From: an uncultured Flavobacteriales bacterium
GTDB taxonomy: Bacteria > Bacteroidota > Bacteroidia > Flavobacteriales > Crocinitomicaceae
Direction: 5' to 3'
DNA: 64,000 nucleotides
Assembly (NCBI GenBank): GCA_946480085.1
Contig: CAMLHZ010000003.1
Location: 124,001-188,000, forward strand
Both the position numbers and the translations under genes were made by a program. Positions 42,302 to 51,520 of the stretch are shown here, one piece after another (the stretch's first letter is position 1; the number at the start of each line of letters is the position of its first letter). A model generated the notes under the pieces. That model saw nothing but the letters and a program-made list of their open reading frames with translations. It had not been told where the DNA came from and ran no database searches.

Positions 42302-44557
42302 ATGAAAACGTTCCTCACCTTTTGCATTTTATGCACGTTTCAAGCTTTTGCACAATCCGGCGGAATGCAAGTCCGTTTGACGAATGCTTCGGATAACTGT
42401 TACTGGTCGAACCAAAAAGTATATTGCCATCAAATCATCACAGAAGAACGCACACAACAATATCTATTAGTTGATTCTGCGTTTACAGATGAGTTTGGCT
42501 TGGTCAAATTCAATAAGTTGAAAGCTGGCCGTTACCAATTAACTATTGTTGGAGATGGTTCCGATTGGGTGGTGACGGATATTTCTGTTCAGGACAAACA
42601 GTTATTCATTTCTCAAGCTGCTTTGACGTCATCTAATGCACGTAGTATTGCCCAATCAAACATTGGAACATATGTGGAAGGACATGATGAGCGAAACGTG
42701 GTAACAGAAGGTCAAACAATAACAATGAAGGACGCTAAAAACCTTCCAACGCGTTCTTCGTCCGGAGCAGCAAGTACTGCGGGAAATCTGCAGGAAGTTG
42801 TAATTACATCTTACAGAGTTCCATTGATTCAGCAAACCGGGGTTTCTTCATATACAATATCGCGAGAGTCTGTAAGCTATATGAATACGCAGAGTTCACC
42901 AATTGCATGGGGAGAAACCTATTTGAATACAGAATCTATTAACAGTGTTAATGTGAGAGGTGCCAGAACTGATGGTAACTCGTATTATGTAGATGGTGTT
43001 CGCGTTCGCGGAATTGATGTTCCCAAATCTATGATTGGAACAACGTATATTATTACTGGTGGAATTCCGGCTAACTATGGTGACGTGACTGGCGGAGTAA
43101 TTTCTGTTACAACCGGAAATACGAGCAGGGCTTATGGCGCTGAGCCTGTTTCAACTTATTCCAGTCGACGTGAAACAGAAATTGATGAAGATGATTTCAA
43201 AGTACAGTTCGATCGCTTTGCACCCATTTACGAAAACCAGTTTTTAGCAAGTCGACAAAACGCACATTCTACTTTTGGTTTAGATGTTGACAGAGCAAGT
43301 TGGGCTTACTCCAAGCGCGTAATCGAAGAAGGAGGTTATCTTTCCCGAGATGCTGTAAAAGTGGAGGAGTTCATCAATTCATTTTCACACAAGAAAATGA
43401 ACGTTTCTGATGAAGATCTCCTGAATGTAGAAATGGAAAGAATGGCTTGTCCATGGAATGAAAATCACCAGTTGCTGGCAGTTCATTTAAAGGCTTCAGA
43501 GCTAAAAAAGGAAGTGGATAAAATTCATCACCAATATACTTTTCTAATTGATGTTTCGGGATCAATGTCGGGACCAGACAGATTGGGATTGGTGCAGCAA
43601 GGATTGATCAATCTGGTTCAACACCTTGACGAGCGTGATAGAGTTGCCATTGTGACTTATGCGGGGAATGAATCTGTGGCGCTTTATCCTACAAACGGAG
43701 ATCAAAAAGATGTTATCATTCGAGCGATTCAAAGTTTGGGAGCTGGCGGTTCTACAAATGGTTCAGGAGGTTTGAAAATGGCTTACGATCTGGCAAATGA
43801 AATGTTCGATCCACAAGCTAATAATCGAGTGATTTTGGCAACAGACGGTGACTTCAATGTTGGAATTTCAAATCCGAAGGAATTGGAGAATTACATTACG
43901 ACGCAACGTGGAAAAGGAATTTATTTGACTGCTTTGGGCGTTGGAATGGGGAATTACAGAAACGATATTCTGGAAACATTGGCGGATAAAGGTGATGGAA
44001 ATCATTTCTACATCAGGAATGCTGTTGATGCCGATAAAGTGCTTGTAAAAGATTTGGGAAACCTGATCACGGTTGCGCGTGATGTTAAACTGGATGTTCA
44101 GTTCAACCCCGAACTGGTGAAGGAATACCGTTTGTTGGGTTACGAAAATCGCTTGATGCCGAGTGAGGACTTTAAAGACGATACAAAAGACGGAGGTGAG
44201 GTTGGTATTGGACATCAAGTAGTGGCACTTTATGAAATTGAATTGGGAAGCGATACTTCTTCTGTAAATAGTACGGATACTCTGGTTTATAAAACGGATG
44301 ATATTGCGGCTGTTCTTTTACGCTACAAACCACGAAAAGAGAATGCAAGCATTGAGCGTTCGTTTCATGCTGGTGCGCAAACCGAATTGACAGAAAATCC
44401 TTCATTGGTACTTTCGGCTGCTCTGGCTCTGGAATTGCGAAATAGTCCGTTCAAAGGAAGTTGTTCCATGGTTCTTATTGATGAACTTGCGCAAAAAGTA
44501 AAAGGCAAACAATACGAGGAACTACTGAACGTCTGTAGTCGATTGGTAGGATTGTAA
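42302..44557 (+). CDS. VWA protein with TonB-receptor-plug-like domain
   Basis: This 751-residue protein has a signal peptide (ending FAQ) and a beta domain (about 20-110). A region like a TonB-receptor plug (about 155-285) follows: NVRGARTDGNSYYVDGVRVRG and GGIPANYGDVTGGVISVTTG. The YfbK-type part has an N-terminal block (about 315-365) and a von Willebrand A domain (about 410-590) with the metal site DVSGSMSGPDR and ATDGDFNVG, then a DUF3520-like C-terminus (about 615-750). VWA domains bind proteins through a metal site. A plug without its barrel, joined to VWA, is odd. No neighbour clarifies the role; palindrome 3 lies upstream. Confidence 0.85.
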   Translation: MKTFLTFCILCTFQAFAQSGGMQVRLTNASDNCYWSNQKVYCHQIITEERTQQYLLVDSAFTDEFGLVKFNKLKAGRYQLTIVGDGSDWVVTDISVQDKQLFISQAALTSSNARSIAQSNIGTYVEGHDERNVVTEGQTITMKDAKNLPTRSSSGAASTAGNLQEVVITSYRVPLIQQTGVSSYTISRESVSYMNTQSSPIAWGETYLNTESINSVNVRGARTDGNSYYVDGVRVRGIDVPKSMIGTTYIITGGIPANYGDVTGGVISVTTGNTSRAYGAEPVSTYSSRRETEIDEDDFKVQFDRFAPIYENQFLASRQNAHSTFGLDVDRASWAYSKRVIEEGGYLSRDAVKVEEFINSFSHKKMNVSDEDLLNVEMERMACPWNENHQLLAVHLKASELKKEVDKIHHQYTFLIDVSGSMSGPDRLGLVQQGLINLVQHLDERDRVAIVTYAGNESVALYPTNGDQKDVIIRAIQSLGAGGSTNGSGGLKMAYDLANEMFDPQANNRVILATDGDFNVGISNPKELENYITTQRGKGIYLTALGVGMGNYRNDILETLADKGDGNHFYIRNAVDADKVLVKDLGNLITVARDVKLDVQFNPELVKEYRLLGYENRLMPSEDFKDDTKDGGEVGIGHQVVALYEIELGSDTSSVNSTDTLVYKTDDIAAVLLRYKPRKENASIERSFHAGAQTELTENPSLVLSAALALELRNSPFKGSCSMVLIDELAQKVKGKQYEELLNVCSRLVGL

Positions 44558-44638
44558 ATGCAATTTTTACTTGCGGATGAATCGGATTTTCGAAGATGTT
44601 TCGCAATTTCACATTCAGAATAGCAGATTTTTCAGAAG

Positions 44639-45169
44639 ATGAACATCCAGCCCTTACTTGAAAACGATACCGTTTCATTAATTCCGTTGAAGGAAGAAGA
44701 TTTCGAACTGCTTTATGAAGTGGCTTCCGATCCGTTACTTTGGGAGCAGCATCCCAATAACGATCGTTGGCAACGCGATGTGTTCCAGAATTTTTTTGAA
44801 GGAGCATTGGCCAGCAATGGTGCGTTCAAGATTGTAAGTAAAGCAAGCGGAAAAGTAATTGGAAGCACGCGTTTCTATAATTATGATGAAGCCGCTAATT
44901 CGGTATTCATTGGTTATACTTTTTATGGAAGAGAGAGTTGGGGAACGGGTGTGAATTCGAGCGTAAAAAAACTGATGCTGGAATATGCTTTCGAAAATGT
45001 TTCACTTGTTCATTTTCATGTTGGGGCAATCAACAAACGTTCACAGATTGCGGTTGAACGACTTGGAGCTGTAAAAACCGGAGAAGAAAACATTGCGTAT
45101 TACGGCGAAGCACCAAAGTTTAACTATTTGTACGAGCTGACGCCTGAGACCTGGATTTCAAGAGAATAG
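44639..45169 (+). CDS. GNAT family N-acetyltransferase
   Basis: This 176-residue protein is RimJ/RimL-like, with LIPLKEEDFELLYEVASDP at the start, VIGSTRFYNYD (about 70-80), YTFYGRESWGTGVNSSVKK (the acetyl-CoA loop region, about 93-112) and the end block VGAINKRSQIAVERLGA. The canonical Q/RxxGxG/A loop reads RESWGTG. Cytoplasmic. It probably acetylates an amine on a small molecule or protein terminus (family-level call only). Confidence 0.88.
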   Translation: MNIQPLLENDTVSLIPLKEEDFELLYEVASDPLLWEQHPNNDRWQRDVFQNFFEGALASNGAFKIVSKASGKVIGSTRFYNYDEAANSVFIGYTFYGRESWGTGVNSSVKKLMLEYAFENVSLVHFHVGAINKRSQIAVERLGAVKTGEENIAYYGEAPKFNYLYELTPETWISRE

Positions 45170-45251
45170 AAAACAGATATCAGAGAATAGATTTAATGTG
45201 AATTTCTCGATTTCAATCTGATTCTCTATTTTCTCATCTCTGCTTTCTATT
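45165..45251. repeat. long word-type intergenic palindrome 4
   Basis: The left arm 45165-45193 (AATAGAAAACAG words) pairs imperfectly with 45215-45251. It fills the gap between two convergent genes and resembles palindrome 1. The left arm includes the stop codon of the acetyltransferase gene. Confidence 0.75.
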
Positions 45252-45255
45252 TCAA

Positions 45256-46566
45256 TTATTCAAGTGTTATCTCTACTCTGCGGTTCTGAGCCCTTCCCGT
45301 ATCCGTTGCATTATCGCTGCGCGCATTTTCAAAGTTTCGTCCGCTGTACTTTAATCTGCTCACATCAATTCCCTGAGAAGTCAGAAATTCAATGATCTTT
45401 TTTGCCCGATCTTCAGATAACTTCTGGTTGTAATCTTTTGAACCAACATTGTCAGTGTAACCCACAAGTGAACATTTCTTTGATTTGTTCTTACGCAAAT
45501 AATCAGCAAGGTCGATCAATGAATTTACGGAAGTTTCATCTAGTTCTGTTGAATTGAAATCGAAGTAAATGTCCGTAATTCTGAATACGTTTGCTTCCGT
45601 TTCTGCTATTTCTTCAGGTGTTTCAATAACGGTTGTAGCAGCATTTTCATTGTTGTAAAGTACGCTGTCAATGTTGGGTGGATTGAGTGCCACTTCTTCG
45701 AGTTTAGCGTAATACTTTCCAGTTGTATCAACCGTACTTGTGAATGATCCTGCTTCAAGGAAAACGCCCGAATCCAATTCTGCATCCGAAACATCACCAA
45801 TGGCAATTTTCAGATGATACAATTGGTAAGGCTCCACATCGTGTTTTACATTGAAAACTGTTGTCAGGCCGTCGTATTCAATATTCTGACGTAGTCTAAT
45901 CCAATCACGTTTCCGCTTACCGTCAAACAGTTTCGTTTTGGTGAATTCGTAAGAATTATCGCGATAATACTGCTTGTTCTTGCCCAGATTAATGGTGTTC
46001 ACTGAAATAGGAGTGGTGCTGCCTGGTACTATCGCCAAATTGTCGAAGCCTTTGATTCCTGGTCCGCTCAAAAAGAATCCGAAAACATCATTGAAGCGTG
46101 TTCCCACATATTCGTTGTATTCTTCTGAACCAAAGACATAACTGAACTCAATGCTGTTCTTGATTGGAACGAAATCGAATTCAATAATGGTAACGTCTTT
46201 CGATCGTCCTTTGCTCAGTTTATTTAAATCCTTATCGCCCTTACTGAAAAGCTTATTGGATCGAATGGAATCTGGGACATAGTTTTCGCTTGTTAAACCT
46301 ACATTTTGATTGGGTTGAAAAATGATATTTACAGAACCAGTTGAAAGCACAATTCCTTTGGAAACACCGATAATGGTAGAATCGCATCTGAATTGACCCA
46401 AACTCCCGACCATTCCCACATGCGTTACATTCCCAACCTGAATTCCGGCACCCAGCAGCACATTCTTCACATAGTACTCCGCATCCTGATTGGAATCAAT
46501 TTTATTTTGAGCGAGAGAAGACAAGCTCAAAAAGCTAATGAAAAGGATGAAGAAGAATTGTTTCAT
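45256..46566 (-). CDS. choice-of-anchor L / OmpA fusion protein
   Basis: This 436-residue protein has a signal peptide (ending SLAQ). A choice-of-anchor L-type domain (about 25-270) has YYVKNVLLGAGIQVGNV, GIVLSTGSVN, IEFDFVPIKNSIEFSYVFG and SEEYNEYVGTRFNDVFGFF. After a linker comes an OmpA domain (about 330-436) with IYFDFNSTELDE, GYTDNVGSKDYNQKLSEDRA and NRRVEITLE. The OmpA part should bind peptidoglycan, holding the N-terminal domain in the envelope (inference). It is the most upstream-facing gene of a minus-strand series of exported proteins. Confidence 0.88.
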   Translation of the reverse strand: MKQFFFILFISFLSLSSLAQNKIDSNQDAEYYVKNVLLGAGIQVGNVTHVGMVGSLGQFRCDSTIIGVSKGIVLSTGSVNIIFQPNQNVGLTSENYVPDSIRSNKLFSKGDKDLNKLSKGRSKDVTIIEFDFVPIKNSIEFSYVFGSEEYNEYVGTRFNDVFGFFLSGPGIKGFDNLAIVPGSTTPISVNTINLGKNKQYYRDNSYEFTKTKLFDGKRKRDWIRLRQNIEYDGLTTVFNVKHDVEPYQLYHLKIAIGDVSDAELDSGVFLEAGSFTSTVDTTGKYYAKLEEVALNPPNIDSVLYNNENAATTVIETPEEIAETEANVFRITDIYFDFNSTELDETSVNSLIDLADYLRKNKSKKCSLVGYTDNVGSKDYNQKLSEDRAKKIIEFLTSQGIDVSRLKYSGRNFENARSDNATDTGRAQNRRVEITLE

Positions 46567-46608
46567 ACAGTTTACTTTAACTGATTTAGAGGAAAATGGT
46601 TACTATAG

Positions 46609-47061
46609 TTAAAGTACAATTGTCCCCAAGTCCAACTCAAAGTAAGGTGAAACGCCTTGATGTTTGATCAACCGTACTACAATTTTATCCCAGGGAATTT
46701 CTACTGTTTGCGAATCCCAGATGTCATTGTAGCTTAAAGTGATGACTTTAAGGGTAAACGTTTCATTTGCATTTTTGTAAGCTTTCAAAAGGGCTTCCGG
46801 ACTTTTAAAAACAGCACCTAACATTGAACTGGTAGAATCCATAATCATACCGTTCACCATTTCGCCTCTGAAAAAAGAATCCTTATCGTTTTTTTTGGAA
46901 TACCCCTGAAGAAAAGATGTGGTTGGTAATTGCAATCCGCCAGCTGTTAAGGAATCTGAAGTGATTTTGCCAACAAAGCGCAAGTGATACTTTCCGCAAG
47001 ATTGGGCGCTTACCGTTCGGAAAAGGATCAAACCAAAAAATAGAATAAATAAGTGTTTCAT
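46609..47061 (-). CDS. exported protein, unrecognised
   Basis: This 150-residue protein has a signal peptide (ending VSAQ) followed by a single mature domain of mixed strands with one Cys near the start. I recognise no family. It follows the next gene by 9 bp, so the two are likely co-transcribed. Confidence 0.65.
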   Translation of the reverse strand: MKHLFILFFGLILFRTVSAQSCGKYHLRFVGKITSDSLTAGGLQLPTTSFLQGYSKKNDKDSFFRGEMVNGMIMDSTSSMLGAVFKSPEALLKAYKNANETFTLKVITLSYNDIWDSQTVEIPWDKIVVRLIKHQGVSPYFELDLGTIVL

Positions 47062-47070
47062 GAAATCGGG

Positions 47071-47568
47071 TTATTTGGTTTTGGTCAATACAAAAAACAC
47101 TCCGTCCCAGTTGATGATGATTCGATGATCATGCGTCAAAAAAATGCGGTGAAGTGGATGTGAGTTGCACATTCCTTCATAAACTTTCAAAGTTGTTTTT
47201 GTAATTCTCAGTTCTTCCAATGAAACATTACTAAAACACTTTTCGGCTGTTTCTAACATTGGACTTTCGAGGTTCACACATGTACAATCGTTTTGGCCTT
47301 TGAAAATATCTTTGTAGTTCTCAATTTCCTGAAAGTTGAAGTGAAACGCGTCATCAATAATCAATTTCTTATTCAGCCATTGTTTCGCACCTTCATCGTC
47401 CATTGCTGCAATTTCCCCAAAAACGTAATGGGTGATTTCCCAAGTTCCTTTAATGTCAAAATCCTTGGGTTCTTCCTTTTGAACAATAACGGATTCGTTT
47501 TGCTTTACCACTCTGTAGTTGCAGGAGAAGAGTAAAATAATCAATGAAATAAGAACTACGATTTTCAT
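47071..47568 (-). CDS. lipoprotein, lipocalin-like start, unrecognised
   Basis: This 165-residue protein has a lipobox (LLFSC, Cys about 16). The segment DIKGTWEITHYVFGE resembles the first strand of lipocalin-like domains, but the rest (NDCTCVNLES, EKCFSNVS, YEGMCNSHPL) is Cys-rich and not assignable by eye. It is placed 9 bp before the 46609 gene and 10 bp after the 47579 gene. Confidence 0.62.
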   Translation of the reverse strand: MKIVVLISLIILLFSCNYRVVKQNESVIVQKEEPKDFDIKGTWEITHYVFGEIAAMDDEGAKQWLNKKLIIDDAFHFNFQEIENYKDIFKGQNDCTCVNLESPMLETAEKCFSNVSLEELRITKTTLKVYEGMCNSHPLHRIFLTHDHRIIINWDGVFFVLTKTK

Positions 47569-47578
47569 ATTCTACAAT

Positions 47579-48061
47579 TTACGCATATTTGGAATATTTC
47601 ATATACTCCCGGTACAGGTATTGTTTTCGTTTGTTGTCCATAGTTTTATGATGATTCGAAAACGAAATGCATTCAATAGTCATTCCTTTGTTGGCTGATT
47701 GAATTCCCAAATAATACTTGTTATCAACGTATCCAAATGGCTGGGCAACCCAAATGAAGGTGGTGTTTTTCACAAACACTTCTCCATAGTAAATAGCTAA
47801 AATTTGCTCCATGCGATTGAGTGTGAGTCCAAGAAGTTCATATTTCGAGTAAGTGTTTTTTTCAAGTAAGTCGAAATACAGCTTTTCGAGATCTTTGAGG
47901 CTTTCAGGAGAAAAATCAAGTTGATACTCTGGATGTTTTTTCGCCAGTTTGGCTATACTTTTCAGCACATTGTCACGATAGGAAAAGTAATATTTCTCCG
48001 CTTCTTCCTTTGTCTTGTGAACTGGAAACGAATGCGCTAATTGATGACCTTGTTTGCTCAT
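47579..48061 (-). CDS. small soluble protein, unrecognised
   Basis: This 160-residue protein has no signal peptide or membrane helix. It has an alpha-helical first half (HKTKEEAEKYYFSYRDNVL...) and an aromatic, basic C-terminus (KRKQYLYREYMKYSKYA). Its start overlaps the stop of the preceding exported protein by 4 bp (ATGA), so it is translationally coupled. No family recognised. Confidence 0.6.
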   Translation of the reverse strand: MSKQGHQLAHSFPVHKTKEEAEKYYFSYRDNVLKSIAKLAKKHPEYQLDFSPESLKDLEKLYFDLLEKNTYSKYELLGLTLNRMEQILAIYYGEVFVKNTTFIWVAQPFGYVDNKYYLGIQSANKGMTIECISFSNHHKTMDNKRKQYLYREYMKYSKYA

Positions 48062-49125
48062 TGGTTATAACTATAAAAACACTCCTCCAACACAAATCCT
48101 GGTGAATCTCCCTTTGGAACAGATCTAACTCTTCGAACTCTCCGTCCGTCATCGTCGTAATAGAAATCAACACGTTCTGTTATAAGCTTCGTTGTTTGTA
48201 TTTCGCTGGCAATAGCACTTTCCATGTATATGTCCTCACGGATTAAGCGGTTTTTGGCGTCATATACATAGTTGGTTATCTCAGTTATTTTTTCGTAATA
48301 GTGAGTTCGAATCATTTTCGAAACTCTCCCTAAGCTGTCTTTTTCCAGGTCATAATTGGTTAGATAATTCACCATCGTTTCTGAAATAGGAGGAACTTGA
48401 GTCAATTCTTCTGGTAAAACTTCGTGTGAGTTTTTATTTCGGTAATTCGAATCTGCTTCGCTGTATCTCGTGCAATTGCATGTGACTTTTACTGGTTTTG
48501 AGAAATTTGACTTCAGTTGAATCCTGAATGCACCACCCAAACCACAGGACATCATGCTTATCGAAAAATCGCCATCTTTCAAGTCTGTTACATCAAAAAA
48601 AGGTGGACATTCTGCTGCTCCAACGTTCTTTTCCTGCACGAGTAGCGCACTGGAATGTCGCAAATAAACAGTTGAAAAAGTTCCACCGCACGGCATAATG
48701 ATGAAAGCAGGCTGACCGGCGAAATCTCTCGTAAATACCTGGTCTTCACAAAGTCCTTGTCCTGTTTCACAACCTTCCATAAAATCATGGTAGACAACAA
48801 AGAGCTTTACTTTTTCAGCATTATTTTTTGCATCGTATTCCGGAAAGTTGAAGCTTGGTATATCAGTATCGTTGTGACGAATTACCGTTAAAAGAACAGT
48901 GTCTTTAATGTTGTTTAATCCTAACCCGGAAGTGGAAGCTACCGTAATCTGACCTTTGGCTACATGTCCTTCAATTTCATACATAACCGTATAATTTCCG
49001 TAGGTATAATTGTCTCCGAACCAGAATGAGTTATATCTGGCGATGAGTTTTAAGGTGTCAGTATCTTGCTGACCAAACGAAAGCGTTGAGACGATCAATG
49101 AAAATAAAAGGAAGAGGTTTTTCAT
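48058..49125 (-). CDS. exported protein with YD-repeat-like C-terminus
   Basis: This 355-residue protein has a signal peptide (ending SFGQ). The first 200 residues are beta-rich with several Cys (GCETGQGLCEDQ, CNCTRYSE). The last 100 contain YDAKNRLIREDIY and FYYDDDGRRVRRVR, short elements of the YD/RHS type. Such repeats form beta-shell surfaces in larger toxins and adhesins, but there are too few here for that. Function unknown. It is the first gene of the small unit 48058-46609. Confidence 0.65.
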   Translation of the reverse strand: MKNLFLLFSLIVSTLSFGQQDTDTLKLIARYNSFWFGDNYTYGNYTVMYEIEGHVAKGQITVASTSGLGLNNIKDTVLLTVIRHNDTDIPSFNFPEYDAKNNAEKVKLFVVYHDFMEGCETGQGLCEDQVFTRDFAGQPAFIIMPCGGTFSTVYLRHSSALLVQEKNVGAAECPPFFDVTDLKDGDFSISMMSCGLGGAFRIQLKSNFSKPVKVTCNCTRYSEADSNYRNKNSHEVLPEELTQVPPISETMVNYLTNYDLEKDSLGRVSKMIRTHYYEKITEITNYVYDAKNRLIREDIYMESAIASEIQTTKLITERVDFYYDDDGRRVRRVRSVPKGDSPGFVLEECFYSYNQ

Positions 49126-49189
49126 ATCAGTGTAAATCAGAACTTACGTTCATACATTTTTCCATGTGATTTGTTCAGTTTACCTAAAA

Positions 49190-50623
49190 TTAAGGAATAA
49201 TCTTTCCATTTTTATCGAACTTTTTGCACGCATGCTGTACGCTTACGCCCTCGGTTCCTAGTTCCTGATAAGTGTAATTGTAAACCTTCTTGCCTTCAAA
49301 GTAGTACAGTGCAGGAGTGTTGTCTGGCAGCAAGATCCAAATGGATGATCCTGCAGATTCGTCAAAGAGTTCAAAGAATATGGCATCAAAGAGGTATTCG
49401 TAATCGAATCGAAAGTTACAACCGCAATAGAGATTGGTAAAGCCCTTATTGGATTCATGATTGTCGTATTCCGCCCATTTCTCAGGATTTTTATTGAATC
49501 CGTCAATAATATAATCGTTAATGGCTTTGTTGTCGAAGTAATAAATATCGATTTTTCGGGAAGTGTTTTCGTCCAGATAGTTCATTAGAAAATCAACGGA
49601 TTGTACACGATCGATAATGTTATGTGCGTCATTCAAGAGAGCATCTCTGGGATAAATTTTATCACCTTGGCGTGAAACCAGGAATTGCAAGAACACATTT
49701 TTCTTCATCTGGTTGTTTTTCAAGGAGATTTTGTAAACATGGTCTACATCCCAAACGTATCTGCCGCGATAGCCGAGTTCGGTCATGTGAAGAATCTCAA
49801 ATGTATCTTTCAGTTCATTCAACTCTTTGGTAAAAGCCAAGGGCGCTAAATCCAGCATTTTCTTGTCACATTGATCGTCATAAACACGCTGTGCCAATTC
49901 GAAAATCAGTTCTTTTCGCAGTTCAAATCTGTGTTTATTAAACGACTCGTTCGTTGGAAGAATGCCAAGTATTGCTGATGGAATTTTCGGGTTTCTTGAA
50001 TAACGTTCTCCTGTTTTCCATGGCATTCCAAGTGGATTGTCCGTTGAAGCAAGGCTATATGGCTGTCTGTTCTTATAATAAATCGTAAGGTTGAACTTAG
50101 TTTCACTATGTTTCGAAATGTAGTAAATGCCTTCTCTACCAATTTCTCTTTTCAATGCTTCGTTGTAGTTAGCTTCAATAACCAGTTGTTCTCGAACCAG
50201 GGCTGTTTGTGTAGAAGTCCACTGTTTGTAATCTTCCTCCAATGAAGCAATCAGTTTATCAATATTCGCCTTAAACCATGTGTCATCGTACCCAAAATTC
50301 CGAATGTTGAATTCCGAAAAGTTGGTATCAAGAACGGCGCTTGCCAATGCGATAATTTTCGCGTTCGAAACCGTCCCCAGTTTTTTCTTTTCGTGCGATT
50401 CTATTTCTTCTATGTTGGTCTTCAAACTATTTTTCTGTTTCCAATAGGTTTGATAAACCTGAAAATCCTTTCCTGTATTTACAAGCAAATAGTTGTATTG
50501 ATGGGTTCCATAATCTGCACTCCAGGAATGATCTGTAATGACAATACTGTCGGGAAGTTGAGCATGAGAGAAAATCGGTGCGCAGAACAGCAAGAGAAGT
50601 AAAGACTTGAAAATATTCTGCAT
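49190..50623 (-). CDS. exported protein, unrecognised (possible relative of 51521 gene)
   Basis: This 477-residue protein has a signal peptide (ending SHAQ) and a long mature chain without membrane helices. The C-terminal part has SAGSSIWILLPDNTPALYYF, similar in layout to SYWVFLEDGTIILWQSSG in the 51521 protein; both are long exported proteins with helical middles. Distant relatedness is possible but not shown. No enzymatic motif recognised. Confidence 0.6.
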   Translation of the reverse strand: MQNIFKSLLLLLFCAPIFSHAQLPDSIVITDHSWSADYGTHQYNYLLVNTGKDFQVYQTYWKQKNSLKTNIEEIESHEKKKLGTVSNAKIIALASAVLDTNFSEFNIRNFGYDDTWFKANIDKLIASLEEDYKQWTSTQTALVREQLVIEANYNEALKREIGREGIYYISKHSETKFNLTIYYKNRQPYSLASTDNPLGMPWKTGERYSRNPKIPSAILGILPTNESFNKHRFELRKELIFELAQRVYDDQCDKKMLDLAPLAFTKELNELKDTFEILHMTELGYRGRYVWDVDHVYKISLKNNQMKKNVFLQFLVSRQGDKIYPRDALLNDAHNIIDRVQSVDFLMNYLDENTSRKIDIYYFDNKAINDYIIDGFNKNPEKWAEYDNHESNKGFTNLYCGCNFRFDYEYLFDAIFFELFDESAGSSIWILLPDNTPALYYFEGKKVYNYTYQELGTEGVSVQHACKKFDKNGKIIP

Positions 50624-50722
50624 AGATCAGAAATGTTGTTTCATTCAAATGTCAGGAAAATCGATTTGTAAACAACTTATCACTTTCGTCTTTTTCCTAC
50701 ATTTACCCATCAACTCAACAGT

Positions 50723-51484
50723 ATGGGCATCTTCGGTGGAATTTTTGCAATGTTTTTTATCATTTTCATTCTCTTTTTCGGGGGAATCATTTTTCTAATC
50801 GTTTATTTATCAAAAGGTGGGGGTAAACCAACAACCACACAAGGTATTGTAAGCGAACAAGATGAAGTAATGATGAAGGCGGCAGCGGGTAAAAGCGAAT
50901 TGGTTCCCTGGAGCAACAGAAAAGCAACGGATCTTGGAACCAGTATGCGCTACAAATCGATGAAAGCTTTTAAAAACACCTTATCCGGGAAATTGTATTC
51001 GCGTGAAGGTGAACGGATTTTATCTTTTCACCGAATTGAACGCGGTCTTTATCCCGAAGGACTAATAGCCGTTTCAAGCACCGATTTTGATCTGTTCTAC
51101 ATTTTCAATAAGGAACGTGTAGAAATGTTTTACAACAAACGAACAGTAGGTGTGTGGTACAGACATGGAATTATTACCGATAAAATGGCTCAGCAAATAG
51201 GAACTGCTGTTCGTCCGAATGGAGTTGAGGTTCAGGTTGGCGGCTTATTTGAATACCGTTCCGGAGAAAAATATTATCCGGTTATTCTCAATAACAGGGA
51301 AGTGGCCAATATCATCATTAATCGAAGGGTTTCCAATTTTATTGAAGAACCATTCTCGAATGACAGGGATTATGGAAAAGTGATTCAGTATAAAGAAGAA
51401 CCCACGCCCGACGAAGAGAAAACGCTTTTAGCGATGGCTGTTTTGGAAATCGTTTACCACGGTTTTTCGTTTGTGGATATTTAA
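50723..51484 (+). CDS. single-pass membrane protein, unrecognised
   Basis: This 253-residue protein has one strongly hydrophobic helix (about 4-30) followed by a Gly/Lys stretch and a soluble domain of about 210 residues with mixed strands (ALDHR-like LYSREGERILSFHRIERG; EVQVGGLFEYRSGEKYYPV). No family recognised. It is the only plus-strand gene among minus-strand genes of unknown function. Probably anchored in the inner membrane with its domain in the cytoplasm (inference). Confidence 0.62.
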   Translation: MGIFGGIFAMFFIIFILFFGGIIFLIVYLSKGGGKPTTTQGIVSEQDEVMMKAAAGKSELVPWSNRKATDLGTSMRYKSMKAFKNTLSGKLYSREGERILSFHRIERGLYPEGLIAVSSTDFDLFYIFNKERVEMFYNKRTVGVWYRHGIITDKMAQQIGTAVRPNGVEVQVGGLFEYRSGEKYYPVILNNREVANIIINRRVSNFIEEPFSNDRDYGKVIQYKEEPTPDEEKTLLAMAVLEIVYHGFSFVDI

Positions 51485-51520
51485 ATTTTCGAAGAAGGAA
51501 TTTGTGTGTCAACAGACAGG

